Assembly (NCBI RefSeq): GCF_000152725.1
Contig: NZ_CH724131.1
Location: 1,643,739-1,707,738, forward strand
DNA length: 64,000 bases
Direction of reading: 5' to 3'
Source of the DNA: Pseudooceanicola batsensis HTCC2597
GTDB taxonomy: Bacteria > Pseudomonadota > Alphaproteobacteria > Rhodobacterales > Rhodobacteraceae
Positions 36,421 through 46,568 of this stretch are shown one piece after another (the first letter of the stretch is position 1; every line of letters starts with the position of its first letter). Both the position numbers and the translations under genes were made by a program. The notes beneath the pieces were generated by a model. The model searched no databases and had not been told where the DNA came from. It was given only the letters and a program-made list of their open reading frames with translations.

Positions 36421-38711
36421 TCCTGTCCCGCCGCTCCGACCGCGAGCCGAACCGTGTGGCTGAGCTTGGCCAGCGTCACCGGCTTGCGCAGCACCAGGCC
36501 GGGGACCGAGGGCAGGCTGCCCGCCCCGCCCGGCCGAAACCCCGAGAGATAGACGATGCTGAGATCGGGACACTTGCGCACGGCGAGCCGGGCCAGCTGG
36601 TTCCCGTTGCGGCGCCCGGCAAGAACGTGATCGGTGATCATCACGTCGAAGGGGCCGTCGCTGTCCAGCAGCATCAGCGCCTCGCGCGCCGAGGCCGCCC
36701 GATCGACGGACGCGCCCAGCAGCACCAGCGTATCCGCCAGCAGCGTCTGGAACTGCGCATCGTCCTCGACCACCAGGATCCGCAGATCCGTCAGGCCCTG
36801 GGGCGCGGCCTCGGGCTCCGAGGCGGCCCCCGGTGCCCCCCCGCTCAACGGCAGCTCCAGTATCGCGACCGTCCCCGCACCGAGCGTGGATTCCAGCCTG
36901 AACGTTCCGTCGGAGCCTTCCGCGAAGGCGGCGGTCGTGGCGAGGCCGAGGCCGGTCCCTCCCCTGCTGCGCCGCGTGGTGAAAAAGGCGTCCGTCACCC
37001 GGGGCAGCTTGTCGGCGGGAATGCCCGGGCCGTTGTCCGCCACCTCGAACCGCAAGAGGCCGCCGCGCTCCTCGACGCGGGCGACGATCTCACCCTCTCG
37101 CTCCCCGGCCTCGACCAGCGCGTTGCGGGCATTCAGCACCAGGTTCACCAGGGTCATCTCGAGCTCGACCGGATCGCAGTTGACCGTCAGGCTACGCGCC
37201 GGGGCAGAGGTGTGGAGCGCGATGTCCGAGGGCACCGCCTTGCGCACCAGGTCGATCGCCGCGCCCAGGGCCGCCACGGCGTCGATCTCGACCGGGGCCG
37301 CCGGCTGTGCCGTCAGTTTCTGCAGCTTCTCGGCGACGGCGCTGCCCCGCTCGCAGGCGTTCAGGATGGCTGCGAACGGCGCATCCCGTAGGTCGGGCCA
37401 GCGGATCTGCGCCCCGCCGACGGCCAGCTTGATGATCCCGAAGACATTCAGCATCTCGTGCGAGACGCCCCCCGCGAGTTGCCCGACCGCGTCGAGCCGT
37501 TCCGCCTGCGACAACGTCTCCTGAAGGTGCCACGGCTCGCTCACATCCGTCACGACCACCACGCAGGACGCATCGGGCAGTGCCGCCTGGAACGAACTCA
37601 GCCGCAGGATACGCTCCTGCCCGTCGGGATGCATCCAGCCGGCGGTGATGTCCGCCCCGTCGCGGATCACCCGCTCCACCGGATGGCGCGCGCCGGTCAG
37701 CGGGCGCCGGTCCGAGACGGCGTGAAGCGGCATGGTCCTGAGGGGCCCCGCCTCCGTCATCTCCTCGGCGCGGCGGTTGGCCGGGGTCAGCACCCCGTCG
37801 GTCGCGCAGACGAAGATCGCCGCGTCCAGCCCCGAGAGGATCGCCCGCAGCTGTTCCCGGCTGCGAAGGTCGCGCTGAGCGAGTTCGCCCTGGACATGCC
37901 CCGCCCAGAGAACGCCCGCGCAGCAGAGGATGACCAGCGTCGTCGCCAGGGCGACCAGCCGTTGCCTGTCCTCGATCACGCCGGCCTCGGTCAAGAGATA
38001 GGCGCCCTGGCTCAGCACGATCGGCGCGACGATCGCCCAGATCATGTAGCGCCGGACGAACCGTCCGCCCACGCCCGGGTCGATCAGCACCGACAGATGC
38101 GTCCCCCCGGGCCGGACCACGATGGCCGAGACGCCGAGCAACAGGAAACACAGCTGGGACGGCACCGAAAGCCCCTCGAAGAACGGCAGGGAAACCAGCG
38201 CTCCCGCGTCGATCAGCGTGCCGCCCAGCCCGTACAGCGCCAGGCCGATGACCGGGATCGCCAGCCATTCGTGCAGCCGGATGTCTTCGGCCCGCCGGCT
38301 CAGCCCCGCCGACTGCGCCGCGGCCAGGCCGACAATGGCGGCGAGCGAGGCATCGGACATGCGATCGGACGGCCTCAGATCCACGGGGAGGATGCCTGGA
38401 TCGGTCCGCATGAAGACGATCGCCACGAGCGGCGTCAGCGCGACGAGCGCATGGCCCGCGCGGACCCGGGACCGCCTGCGGGACGACAGCAGGATCTGGC
38501 TGAGGCACAGCGACATGACGCTCACCGCCGTGGTCGGCACCATGGCCGGCCAGTCCTGACGTCCCCGCACCAGGAAATCGGTCCCGGCTCCCCAACCCGC
38601 GGCGAGCGTCAGGACCGCGACGGCGAGGACCACGAGGGCGATGGCCCGTGACCAGGCATGCGCGGCCGCGATCAACGGGTGATGGATATCGGGTCGCAAG
38701 GGTCCGGACAT
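36405..38711 (-). CDS. Membrane hybrid sensor histidine kinase
   Basis: A 768-residue protein. The first 270 residues contain several transmembrane helices (membrane sensor), followed by a PAS-like segment (about 290-400), a HisKA-type helix with GGVSHEMLNVFG (H418), a GHKL ATPase domain with NLVLNARNA, DNGPGIP and GGTGLGLATT, and a C-terminal receiver with VVEDDAQ and phospho-acceptor D694 in ITDHVL. The receiver may pass phosphate to an unlinked output or be a sink. It lies between the GGDEF-EAL gene and a lone receiver on the same strand. Confidence 0.92.
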   Translation of the reverse strand: MSGPLRPDIHHPLIAAAHAWSRAIALVVLAVAVLTLAAGWGAGTDFLVRGRQDWPAMVPTTAVSVMSLCLSQILLSSRRRSRVRAGHALVALTPLVAIVFMRTDPGILPVDLRPSDRMSDASLAAIVGLAAAQSAGLSRRAEDIRLHEWLAIPVIGLALYGLGGTLIDAGALVSLPFFEGLSVPSQLCFLLLGVSAIVVRPGGTHLSVLIDPGVGGRFVRRYMIWAIVAPIVLSQGAYLLTEAGVIEDRQRLVALATTLVILCCAGVLWAGHVQGELAQRDLRSREQLRAILSGLDAAIFVCATDGVLTPANRRAEEMTEAGPLRTMPLHAVSDRRPLTGARHPVERVIRDGADITAGWMHPDGQERILRLSSFQAALPDASCVVVVTDVSEPWHLQETLSQAERLDAVGQLAGGVSHEMLNVFGIIKLAVGGAQIRWPDLRDAPFAAILNACERGSAVAEKLQKLTAQPAAPVEIDAVAALGAAIDLVRKAVPSDIALHTSAPARSLTVNCDPVELEMTLVNLVLNARNALVEAGEREGEIVARVEERGGLLRFEVADNGPGIPADKLPRVTDAFFTTRRSRGGTGLGLATTAAFAEGSDGTFRLESTLGAGTVAILELPLSGGAPGAASEPEAAPQGLTDLRILVVEDDAQFQTLLADTLVLLGASVDRAASAREALMLLDSDGPFDVMITDHVLAGRRNGNQLARLAVRKCPDLSIVYLSGFRPGGAGSLPSVPGLVLRKPVTLAKLSHTVRLAVGAAGQDHLMS

Positions 38712-38790
38712 TCTCTAGCCTCCCATGCGAAATCGTACGGCATTTCCAGTTGGGCCGCAGAAATGAAAGCATTCGAATGCGTGTCTCATT

Positions 38791-39153
38791 TCAAATGAGA
38801 AGCCGCGTCACCACGGATTGCAGCTGTTGCAGCGAGGCCGATTTCTTCATCCGTGCATCGGCGAGCCGGAAACCCTCGCGGAAAACGGGCGTTTCGAACA
38901 GCTCGACCCGTCCCGAGATAACCACGATCGGAATCGAGGGCAGCATGCCGCGGATATCGTGGATCAGGCTGATCGCCCCCCCGCCACGCATGACGATGTC
39001 GAGAAAGACGATATCAAATCTCTGTTCCGACAGGATTTTCAGCGCCGATTCACCATTTTGAGCCGTCGTTATTTCGTGCCCGAACACCTGCATACCGGTA
39101 CTGAAGGCGTCCAGATAATCAGGATCATCATCGGCTATCAGAATACTTGCCAA
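38791..39153 (-). CDS. Single-domain response regulator
   Basis: A receiver-only protein of 120 residues beginning (M)ASILIADDDPDYLDAFS. The acidic pocket DDD (8-10), the phospho-acceptor D52 (IVFLDIVM) and the conserved lysine in ARMKKSASL are present. I chose a TTG at 39153 behind GAGGGAG; a longer TTG-started form is possible but non-conserved. It lies 79 bases upstream of the hybrid kinase on the same strand and could be co-transcribed with it. With no output domain it probably relays phosphate or binds a partner protein. It is divergent from the CheB-CheR gene. Confidence 0.85.
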   Translation of the reverse strand: MASILIADDDPDYLDAFSTGMQVFGHEITTAQNGESALKILSEQRFDIVFLDIVMRGGGAISLIHDIRGMLPSIPIVVISGRVELFETPVFREGFRLADARMKKSASLQQLQSVVTRLLI

Positions 39154-39222
39154 TGCGAACTCCCTCGTCACTGGCCAGAATCGCCTAGCCAATATACCAT
39201 CGATAGACCAAGGATACCATTT

Positions 39223-41829
39223 ATGGACGCAAACGAAATTTCAACACCACCCGCAGGCCCGGCCACGATCCCCGTCATCGCATTGGGCGCCTCGGCAGGA
39301 GGCCTGAAACCGCTCGAGGCGTTTTTCAATACGGCGCCCCCCTCGGCCGGGTGGTGTTTCGTCGTGATCCAGCATCTATCGCCCGATTACCGGTCGATGA
39401 TGAAGAACCTGCTCGAACGGCAGTTCCACTTCCGGATACAGCAGGTCCAGGACGGGCTGAGGATCGAGCCGAACACGATCTACCTCAACAAGCCGAGCGA
39501 ATTCGTCAAACTCGAGAACGACCGCTTCCGGACCCGCGCCTATGACGAGGCCGATGGCCTGCCCCACCTGCCGATCGACTACTTCTTCAATTCTCTCTGC
39601 GGCCGCGATCCCGCGGCGACCTTCGGCGCGGTGCTGTCCGGCTCGGGCTCGGACGGGACGCGCGGCGCGATGGCGCTGCACGCCACCGGCGCGACGATCA
39701 TGGCCCAGTCGCCCGACGATGCCGAATTCTCCTCGATGCCGCAATCCGTGCTCAAGAGCGGCGCGGTCGACCGCATCCTGCTGCCCTCGGAAATGCCGAA
39801 GGCGGTCGAGGACTTTCTCGAATACGGCAAGGACGCCCCGGAGGACATGGGAGGGCGCGACCCGCGTCCGCCGATCGAGATCCAGGAGATCCTGAAAAGC
39901 CAGACGGACATCGATTTCAGCAACTACAAGCCCGACCTGCTGGCCCGCCGCATCGAACGCCGCCAGCAGCTGCACGGGTTCCGCGATCTCGAGGAATACC
40001 GTCAGCTGCTGCTGAACAACCCCATCGCACTGGACGAACTCTACCAGGACATCCTGATCGGGGTCACCCAGTTCTACCGCAACCCCGAGGCGATCACCGC
40101 GCTGCGCAAGGAGGCGCTCGACGCCATCGTGCGGGACAAGAGCGGCGGCGACCCCGTCCGGATATGGGTGCCCGCCTGCGCCAGCGGCGAAGAGGCCTAT
40201 ACCATCGCGATCGAGCTCAACGAGGCGATCAAGGCGGCGCAGGCCGACTGCAAGTTCCGCGTGATCGCCACCGACGTCCATCGCCGCTCGATCGATCGTG
40301 CCTCGGCCGGCATCTACAGCGAAGAGGCCATGACCAAGATGCCCGTGGCCCTGCGCGACCGGTATTTCGACCGGCACCGCGACCACTACATCGTCGAGCC
40401 GACCCTGCGGCAGAAGATCATCTTCTCGGTGCACGACGCGCTGAGCGATCCGCCCTTCATGCACCTCGACCTGATCTCGTGCCGGAACTTCCTGATCTAC
40501 CTCAAGCCGGAGGCGCGCACGCGGATCGTCTCGATGTTCCTGTTCGGCCTGCGCCGCGACGGATACATGCTGCTCGGCCCGTCGGAAAGCCTCGGCCCCC
40601 TGGCGGACGAATTCGCCACCGTGAACCAGCGCTGGCGCCTCTATCGCAAGACCTCGGACGGCCATGCGCTGAACCGCTATCACCTGCCGGACCGCAAGAC
40701 ACCGCGCGCCGGCGAACACTATGCCCCGGTCCTCGCGGGGAACCGCAACGTCGCCCGCACGGCGACCGGCGACGCCATTGAACTGCGCAACCGGGACATG
40801 CTGATCAAGAGCTACAACGCCTTGCTCAAGCGCTATGCCCCCTCGTCGATCCTGATCTCGTCGGATGGTCGTGTGCTCAGCTGGTTTGGCGCCGCCAGCG
40901 CCTTCATCGACACGATGAACAACCTCGCCGACTGGACGGTCGAGGACATCGTCCACCCCGCCCTGCACTTCGCCATCAACGTCGGCATGGAGAAGATGCG
41001 CCGACAGCATCCCGAGACCTATACCCGCCGCGTCAAGGTGGAATTCGACCGGGACCACGTCCAGCACTGCACGGTTTCGATCGAACCGCTCGAACAGGCG
41101 ATGCCGCCGCGCTTCCTTCTGGTGTCGCTCAGACTGATGGAAACCACACCGCAAACCGACGAGGAAACGGTGGCCGGCCCGGTGGCGACGGACGACGACG
41201 GCGCGATCCTGAGCAAGCGGATCGTCGAGCTTGAACGCGACCTCCGCCTCACCGAAGAGACGCTTCAGCAGGTCACCGAACGGCTCGAGGCCAGCGGAGA
41301 GGAGCTGCAGGCCTCCAACGAGGAACTGCAGGCCTCGAACGAGGAACTTCAGGCGTCGAACGAGGAACTCCAGAGCTCGAACGAGGAACTGCACGCGGTG
41401 AACGAGGAGCTGACCACCGTCAGCGCCGAACACGAACTTAAGATCGAGGAACTGTCGGACCTGAACGAGAACATGGACCTCGTCCTCAGGCTGCTGAACG
41501 TCGGCGTGATCATCCTGGACGGCGACGGCACGATCCGACGCTACAGCCGCCTCATCGGACAGGTGTTCAAGATGCAGCAGCACGACATCGGCCGGACGCT
41601 CGAGGTTGTCGGTCCGCGCTTCGACTTTGTCGATCTGTGGAAGATGGCCGAAGAGACGATCGAGAACGGCACGGCCGGGCATGCCGCCGGCGAACACGAG
41701 GGGCACCGCATATCGGTCGGCGCCCATCCCGTCCCGCCCTCGGACGAGGACTGCGACAAGAACGGGGCCGTGCTGATCTTTCACGGTTTCGATCAGCCCG
41801 AAGCCGTGCCCGCCGCCCCCGTCAGTTGA
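39223..41829 (+). CDS. CheB-CheR fusion with PAS-like C-terminus
   Basis: An 868-residue protein. Residues 15-200 form a CheB-type methylesterase (S24 in ALGASAGG, histidine in VVIQHLSPD, aspartate in [10 protein letters not shown]). Residues 220-490 form a CheR-type methyltransferase with GVTQFYRN, the SAM site [10 protein letters not shown] and [12 protein letters not shown]-like region follows, then a coiled coil of repeated EELQASN heptads near 700-745, and a final PAS-like domain. There is no receiver domain. The start has AAGGA upstream. It is not near other chemotaxis genes, so it may act in a sensory path with the kinase and receiver next door. Confidence 0.93.
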   Translation: MDANEISTPPAGPATIPVIALGASAGGLKPLEAFFNTAPPSAGWCFVVIQHLSPDYRSMMKNLLERQFHFRIQQVQDGLRIEPNTIYLNKPSEFVKLENDRFRTRAYDEADGLPHLPIDYFFNSLCGRDPAATFGAVLSGSGSDGTRGAMALHATGATIMAQSPDDAEFSSMPQSVLKSGAVDRILLPSEMPKAVEDFLEYGKDAPEDMGGRDPRPPIEIQEILKSQTDIDFSNYKPDLLARRIERRQQLHGFRDLEEYRQLLLNNPIALDELYQDILIGVTQFYRNPEAITALRKEALDAIVRDKSGGDPVRIWVPACASGEEAYTIAIELNEAIKAAQADCKFRVIATDVHRRSIDRASAGIYSEEAMTKMPVALRDRYFDRHRDHYIVEPTLRQKIIFSVHDALSDPPFMHLDLISCRNFLIYLKPEARTRIVSMFLFGLRRDGYMLLGPSESLGPLADEFATVNQRWRLYRKTSDGHALNRYHLPDRKTPRAGEHYAPVLAGNRNVARTATGDAIELRNRDMLIKSYNALLKRYAPSSILISSDGRVLSWFGAASAFIDTMNNLADWTVEDIVHPALHFAINVGMEKMRRQHPETYTRRVKVEFDRDHVQHCTVSIEPLEQAMPPRFLLVSLRLMETTPQTDEETVAGPVATDDDGAILSKRIVELERDLRLTEETLQQVTERLEASGEELQASNEELQASNEELQASNEELQSSNEELHAVNEELTTVSAEHELKIEELSDLNENMDLVLRLLNVGVIILDGDGTIRRYSRLIGQVFKMQQHDIGRTLEVVGPRFDFVDLWKMAEETIENGTAGHAAGEHEGHRISVGAHPVPPSDEDCDKNGAVLIFHGFDQPEAVPAAPVS

Positions 41830-44131
41830 ACTTGTTGTCGCGCGGGAAGCCGCGCGGGGCCATCCGGCCCGATCCCGCACGCCGCCCCGTCCATTCCGCA
41901 AGCTCGGACTGCACGCGCCGGCGCCCGGCGGGGTCGAACCAGCTCAGCCCTTCAGCCAGGTTGAACGTGGTGACGTCCGACAATCCGCCGTCCTTGTATT
42001 TCTGAAGCCGGACACCCTTGCCCCGCGCCATCTCGGGCAGGTCCTCGACCGGGAAGACCAGTACCTTGCGGTTCTCGCCGACCACGGCGACCGTATCGCC
42101 CTGCACCGGCTTGCAGACCAGCGCGGTCGCGTCGCCCCGCACGTTCAGCACCTGCTTGCCCGAACGCGTCTGCGCCAGCACATCGTCCTCGGACACGAGG
42201 AAACCGTCGCCGGCCGACGAGGCGACGACCAGCTTCCGCCCCGGCTTGTGGATCAGGATATCGACGATATCGGCCTCGTTCGGGAAATCGATCATCAGGC
42301 GCAGCGGCTCGCCCATCCCCCGCCCGCCGGGCAGGTTCGAGGCCGAGACGGTATAGAACCGCCCGTTGGTGCCGAAAACCAGCAGCCGGTCCGTGGTTTC
42401 CGCATGGAAGGCAAAGCGCCCCTCGTCCCCGTCCTTGAACTTGAGCTTCTGGGTCAGGTCGATATGACCCTTCATCGCCCGGACCCAGCCCATTCGCGAA
42501 CAGACGACGGTGATCGGCTCGCGTTCGATCATGGCCTCCAGCGGCACCTCTTCGACCTCGCCCGCCTCTTCGATCAGGGTCCGGCGCGCGCCGCCTTCGG
42601 ATTTGGCGCCGAAGGTCTTCCTGACCTCCCGGATCTGGTCCGAGATCCGCACCCACTGGAGATCTTCGCTCTCCAGCAGATCCTCGAGCCCGGCCCGTTC
42701 CTCCATCAGCGCGTCGCGCTCGCGGATCAGTTCCAGCTCTTCCAGCCGCCGCAACGACCGCAGCCGCATGTTCAGGATCGCCTCGGCCTGAACCTCGGAC
42801 AGCTCGCCCGCCGCATCCAGCCCGATCGGGCTGACGTAATCCGCCTCGCTGGCCGCGCGGCCCCGCTTGACCGACCAGTCCTCGGCCATCAGCGCGGCCT
42901 TGGGATCGTCGTCGTAGCGGATGATGTCGATCACGCGATCCAGGTTGAGGAAGGCGATGATGAAGCCTTCCAGCACCTCGAGCCGATGGTCGATCTTTTC
43001 CATCCGGTGCCGCGACCGGCGCAGCAGAACCTCGCGCCGGTGGTCGAGGAAGGCGCGCAGAACCTCCTTGAGCGAACAGACCTTGGGCGTCACCCCGTCG
43101 ATCAGCACGTTCATGTTCAGGCTGAACCGCACCTCGAGATCCGAGTTCCGGAACAGCATGTTCATCAGCACGTCCGGATCGACCGCCTTGGACCGCGGCT
43201 CGAGGATCATCCGGATGTCGTCGGCGCTTTCGTCGCGGATGTCGGCGAGGATCGGCACCCGCTTGGTCTGGATCAGCTCCGCGATCTTCTCGATCAGCCT
43301 GGACTTCTGCACCTGGTAGGGGATCTCGGTCACGACGATCTGCCACTGGCCCCGGCCGAGATCTTCCTTTTCCCATTTCGCGCGCAGCCGGAACGATCCT
43401 CGGCCCGTGCGATAGGCCTCGGCCACGTTCACGCGCGGCTCGACCATCGTGCCGCCGGTGGGGAAGTCCGGGCCGGGGACGTAGTTCAGCAACGTCTCGT
43501 CCCTGGCGTCCGGCGTCTTGATCAGGTGCAGGGCGGCGTTGCACAGCTCTTCGATATTGTGCGGCGGAATGTTCGTGGCCATGCCGACGGCGATCCCGCT
43601 CGCCCCGTTGGCCAGCAGGTTGGGGATCGCGGCGGGCAGCACGACCGGCTCGGTCAGCGTGCCGTCGTAGTTGTCGCGGAAATCGACCGCGTTCTCGGCC
43701 AGCCCCTCCATCATCGCCTCGGCGATGGCGGTCAGCCGCGCCTCGGTGTACCGGCTGGCGGCCGGGTTGTCGCCGTCGATATTGCCGAAGTTCCCCTGCC
43801 CGTCGACCAGCGGATACCGGACGTTGAAGTCCTGGGCGAGCCGCGCCATCGCGTCATAGATCGCCTGGTCGCCATGCGGGTGGAAGTTCCCCATCACGTC
43901 GCCCGAGATCTTCGAGGACTTGCGGAACCGGCCGCCGGCGGACAGCCGCAGCTCGCGCATCGCGTAGAGTATGCGACGGTGCACCGGCTTGAGCCCGTCC
44001 CGGGCATCGGGCAGCGCCCGGTGCATGATCGTGGACAGCGCGTAGGTCAGGTAGCGGTCGCCAATCGCGCGAGACAGCGGCTCGGCGCTCGTGTCGCCAC
44101 CCATGTTGGGGTCGTCAATCAGATCGCTCAT
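41822..44131 (-). CDS. parC: DNA topoisomerase IV subunit A
   Basis: Decatenating type II topoisomerase subunit, 769 residues. The active-site tyrosine is Y128 in [10 protein letters not shown]. The quinolone-region motif reads [12 protein letters not shown], with glutamine (Q89) where E. coli ParC has serine. The C-terminal beta-propeller is present and lacks the GyrA-box, which argues for ParC rather than GyrA. Its end overlaps the CheB-CheR gene by eight bases, tail to tail. parE is not in the window. Confidence 0.96.
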   Translation of the reverse strand: MSDLIDDPNMGGDTSAEPLSRAIGDRYLTYALSTIMHRALPDARDGLKPVHRRILYAMRELRLSAGGRFRKSSKISGDVMGNFHPHGDQAIYDAMARLAQDFNVRYPLVDGQGNFGNIDGDNPAASRYTEARLTAIAEAMMEGLAENAVDFRDNYDGTLTEPVVLPAAIPNLLANGASGIAVGMATNIPPHNIEELCNAALHLIKTPDARDETLLNYVPGPDFPTGGTMVEPRVNVAEAYRTGRGSFRLRAKWEKEDLGRGQWQIVVTEIPYQVQKSRLIEKIAELIQTKRVPILADIRDESADDIRMILEPRSKAVDPDVLMNMLFRNSDLEVRFSLNMNVLIDGVTPKVCSLKEVLRAFLDHRREVLLRRSRHRMEKIDHRLEVLEGFIIAFLNLDRVIDIIRYDDDPKAALMAEDWSVKRGRAASEADYVSPIGLDAAGELSEVQAEAILNMRLRSLRRLEELELIRERDALMEERAGLEDLLESEDLQWVRISDQIREVRKTFGAKSEGGARRTLIEEAGEVEEVPLEAMIEREPITVVCSRMGWVRAMKGHIDLTQKLKFKDGDEGRFAFHAETTDRLLVFGTNGRFYTVSASNLPGGRGMGEPLRLMIDFPNEADIVDILIHKPGRKLVVASSAGDGFLVSEDDVLAQTRSGKQVLNVRGDATALVCKPVQGDTVAVVGENRKVLVFPVEDLPEMARGKGVRLQKYKDGGLSDVTTFNLAEGLSWFDPAGRRRVQSELAEWTGRRAGSGRMAPRGFPRDNKFN

Positions 44132-44281
44132 AGATGATGTGTATCCGCAGAGGTTGTCACGGTAAAGGCGACACTTTGTTTTTAAGGGTATTCCCTACCT
44201 ACGGAAACCAGAGAATCAGAGTATAAGAAACCGAATTCGTTCTCAAAGAGTTACCAGTACAAAGCCACGTCGGAGCAGGTC

Positions 44282-44860
44282 ATGAACAAATTCATTTTTC
44301 TCACCTTCGCATTCCTTGCCTGGGCCGGCTACGAGATGAGCGGCGGCGCCGACTTCCAGCCGACGCAGCGCGTGGCCGCCAGCGAACCGGATGCCGACAT
44401 CGCGCCGGAACCTGTCCAGGTCTCCTCCCGGTCGCCCCGCCCCGAGGCCGACGCCGAGGCCGAGCGCGCCCCCGCTCCCATGCCCGAAGTTGCCCGCGCC
44501 TCGTTCTCGCAGGCGAGCTTCGACCTGCGCCGCCCCGACGAAGAGGAACTGGCTTCTGTCGATCCGGCCGTCCTCGCCTCGTTCGGCGGCGTGCTCGAGA
44601 CCGCGCCCGATCCGGAAACCCTCGATCCCCAGCCCGCGGTGGTCAAGCCCGAGCCGGCTCCGGACATGCGCGAGGTTTCGGGCAATCGGGTGAACATGCG
44701 CAACGGCCCGGGCACCAACCATTCGATCGTCGCCAGGCTGTCGCGCGGCGACTCGGTCGAGGTGCTGGCCGAACCCGGTAACGGCTGGCTGAAGCTGCGG
44801 GTCGGCGACACCGGACGTGTCGGCTGGATGGCGGATTTCCTCGTCACGGCCGCGAATTGA
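44282..44860 (+). CDS. SH3-domain protein with N-terminal anchor
   Basis: A 192-residue envelope protein. The N-terminus MNKFIFLTFAFLAWAGYEM is a signal peptide or anchor, followed by about 100 proline- and acid-rich residues, and a C-terminal bacterial SH3 domain (VSGNRVNMRNGPGTNHSIV, GRVGWMADFLV). Such domains often bind cell wall peptides. It is divergent from parC across 150 bases. Function beyond envelope binding is unknown. Confidence 0.85.
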   Translation: MNKFIFLTFAFLAWAGYEMSGGADFQPTQRVAASEPDADIAPEPVQVSSRSPRPEADAEAERAPAPMPEVARASFSQASFDLRRPDEEELASVDPAVLASFGGVLETAPDPETLDPQPAVVKPEPAPDMREVSGNRVNMRNGPGTNHSIVARLSRGDSVEVLAEPGNGWLKLRVGDTGRVGWMADFLVTAAN

Positions 44861-44894
44861 GCCGGCCGATCCGGACCGCTCCTCCGGCCCCGCA

Positions 44895-45722
44895 TTGACA
44901 CGGTCGATCCTGATCACCGGCTGCTCGTCGGGCATCGGATACGCCAGCGCCACGGCCCTGCGCGCCGAGGGCTGGCGTGTCTTCGCGACGTGCCGGGCGC
45001 AGGCCGACGCCGACCGGCTCGCCTCCGATGGGTTCGAGACGGCCCGCCTCGACTATACCGACCCGGGCACGATCGAAGTGGCGCTGGACCGGGTGCTGGC
45101 CGCGACCGGCGGCACGCTCGACGCGCTGCACAACAACGGCGCCGTGGCCCTCCCCGGCGCGAACGAGGATCTGCCGCGCGCCGGCCTGCAGCATGTCTTC
45201 GAGACGAACCTCTTCGGCCCCCACGACCTGACACGCCGCGTGATCCCCGTCATGCGGCGTCAGGGACACGGGCGCATCGTCAACTGTTCCTCGGTACTGG
45301 GCATCGTCACCGCCCCCTGGCGCTCGGCCTATGTGGCGTCGAAATTCGCGCTCGAAGGGCTGACCGACACGCTCAGGATCGAGATGCGGGATACGCCGAT
45401 CCATGTCATCCTGCTTCAGCCCGGTCCGATCCGCACCCGCATCCGCGAAAACAGCACGGCCCTGTTCGAACGCTACGTGGACTGGGAGGCCTCGGCCCGC
45501 GCGGAACAATACCGCAGATCGCTCCTGACCCGGCTCTACGACGCCCCCGGCCGCGACCGGTTCGAACTGCCGCCCGAGGCGGTGGCCCGCACCCTCATCC
45601 GGGCCCTCGAGGAGCCCGAACCGAGCGCCCGTTATCGCGTCACGACCCCGACCAGGGCGATGGAGATGGCGCGGCGGCTTCTGCCCAACCGCGCGCTCGA
45701 CTGGATCCTCTCGCGGGCCTGA
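44895..45722 (+). CDS. Short-chain dehydrogenase/reductase
   Basis: NAD(P)-dependent oxidoreductase of 275 residues. The nucleotide-binding motif is TGCSSGIG, the structural motif is NNGA and the active site is a serine in NCSSVLG with YVASK. I chose a TTG at 44895, which places the first strand (RSILITG) at the very N-terminus; no ATG or GTG is available nearby. It starts 34 bases after the SH3 gene and may be co-transcribed. The substrate is unknown. Confidence 0.85.
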   Translation: MTRSILITGCSSGIGYASATALRAEGWRVFATCRAQADADRLASDGFETARLDYTDPGTIEVALDRVLAATGGTLDALHNNGAVALPGANEDLPRAGLQHVFETNLFGPHDLTRRVIPVMRRQGHGRIVNCSSVLGIVTAPWRSAYVASKFALEGLTDTLRIEMRDTPIHVILLQPGPIRTRIRENSTALFERYVDWEASARAEQYRRSLLTRLYDAPGRDRFELPPEAVARTLIRALEEPEPSARYRVTTPTRAMEMARRLLPNRALDWILSRA

Positions 45723-45793
45723 GCTGCGCTGAATTGGCGTGTTCGCTTTTTGGCTGCAACCGGCTACATCAGGGAAAACCCGGGAGAGACGTG

Positions 45794-45991
45794 ATGCTCG
45801 AAGACCCTCTTTTCATCGTCGCGTGCCTGGCCGTGCTGGCCGTGGCGGCGATCCTGCTCTATGGCATCGGCGGGTTCGCCGTCGGATCGGGCGGGAAGAA
45901 AGCGAACAAGATCATGCAGCTGCGCATCGCCGCCCAGTTCGTGGCCGTCGCCCTGATCCTGCTGTTCGTCTGGATGCGCAGTGGAGGTTGA
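45794..45991 (+). CDS. Twin transmembrane helix small protein (HIG1-like)
   Basis: A 65-residue membrane protein with two helices separated by a short positively charged loop: a first helix near 6-30, the GIGGFAVGSGGKKANKIMQLRIAAQ segment, and a second helix near 45-60. The GIGGFA and KLMxxRxxxQ-like elements resemble the HIG1 domain of respiratory supercomplex factors. The ATG at 45794 is in a good context (GGGAGAGACGTG). It lies two bases before the cobalamin adenosyltransferase gene, so the two form an operon. Confidence 0.75.
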   Translation: MLEDPLFIVACLAVLAVAAILLYGIGGFAVGSGGKKANKIMQLRIAAQFVAVALILLFVWMRSGG

Positions 45992-45993
45992 CC

Positions 45994-46566
45994 ATGGTCG
46001 TGCTGTCGAAAATCTATACCCGGACCGGAGACGGCGGCGAGACCGCCCTCGGTGACGGAACGCGCGTTCCGAAACCTTCGCTACGCGTCGAAGCCTACGG
46101 CACCGTGGACGAGACGAACGCGACGCTCGGCCTCGCCCGGCTGCATGCCACCGACGAGACGGACGCGGCGCTGGCCCGGATACAGAACGATCTGTTCGAT
46201 CTGGGCGCCGATCTCTGCCGCCCCGACATGACCTCGGACGACAAGGCGGACTATGCGCCGCTGCGCATGATCGACAGTCAGGTCGACCGGCTCGAGGCGG
46301 AAATAGACGCGATGAACAAGGGGCTGGAACCCCTCAGAAGCTTCGTTCTGCCCGGTGGCTCTCCCCTCGCTGCGCATCTGCATCTGGCCCGCACCGTGAG
46401 CCGGAGGGCGGAACGGCTGGCCGTCGCCCTGCTGAGCGAAGAGGGATGCAATCCGGTCGCGGTGAAATATCTCAACCGCCTCTCCGACTGGCTGTTCGTC
46501 GCCAGCCGCGTCGCCAATGCCGACGGAACGGCGGACGTCCTCTGGGTGCCGGGCGCCAGCCGCTGA
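45994..46566 (+). CDS. PduO-type cob(I)alamin adenosyltransferase
   Basis: Enzyme that converts corrinoid and ATP to adenosylcobalamin. The 190-residue product begins MVVLSKIYTRTGDGGETALGDG, the ATP-binding region of PduO-type enzymes, and has SRRAERLAVAL and YLNRLSDWLFVASR, which include the conserved arginine and aspartate. Its 3' end is two bases from the end of the convergent diguanylate cyclase gene. It presumably supplies coenzyme B12 to enzymes encoded elsewhere. Confidence 0.93.
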   Translation: MVVLSKIYTRTGDGGETALGDGTRVPKPSLRVEAYGTVDETNATLGLARLHATDETDAALARIQNDLFDLGADLCRPDMTSDDKADYAPLRMIDSQVDRLEAEIDAMNKGLEPLRSFVLPGGSPLAAHLHLARTVSRRAERLAVALLSEEGCNPVAVKYLNRLSDWLFVASRVANADGTADVLWVPGASR

Positions 46567-46568
46567 TC

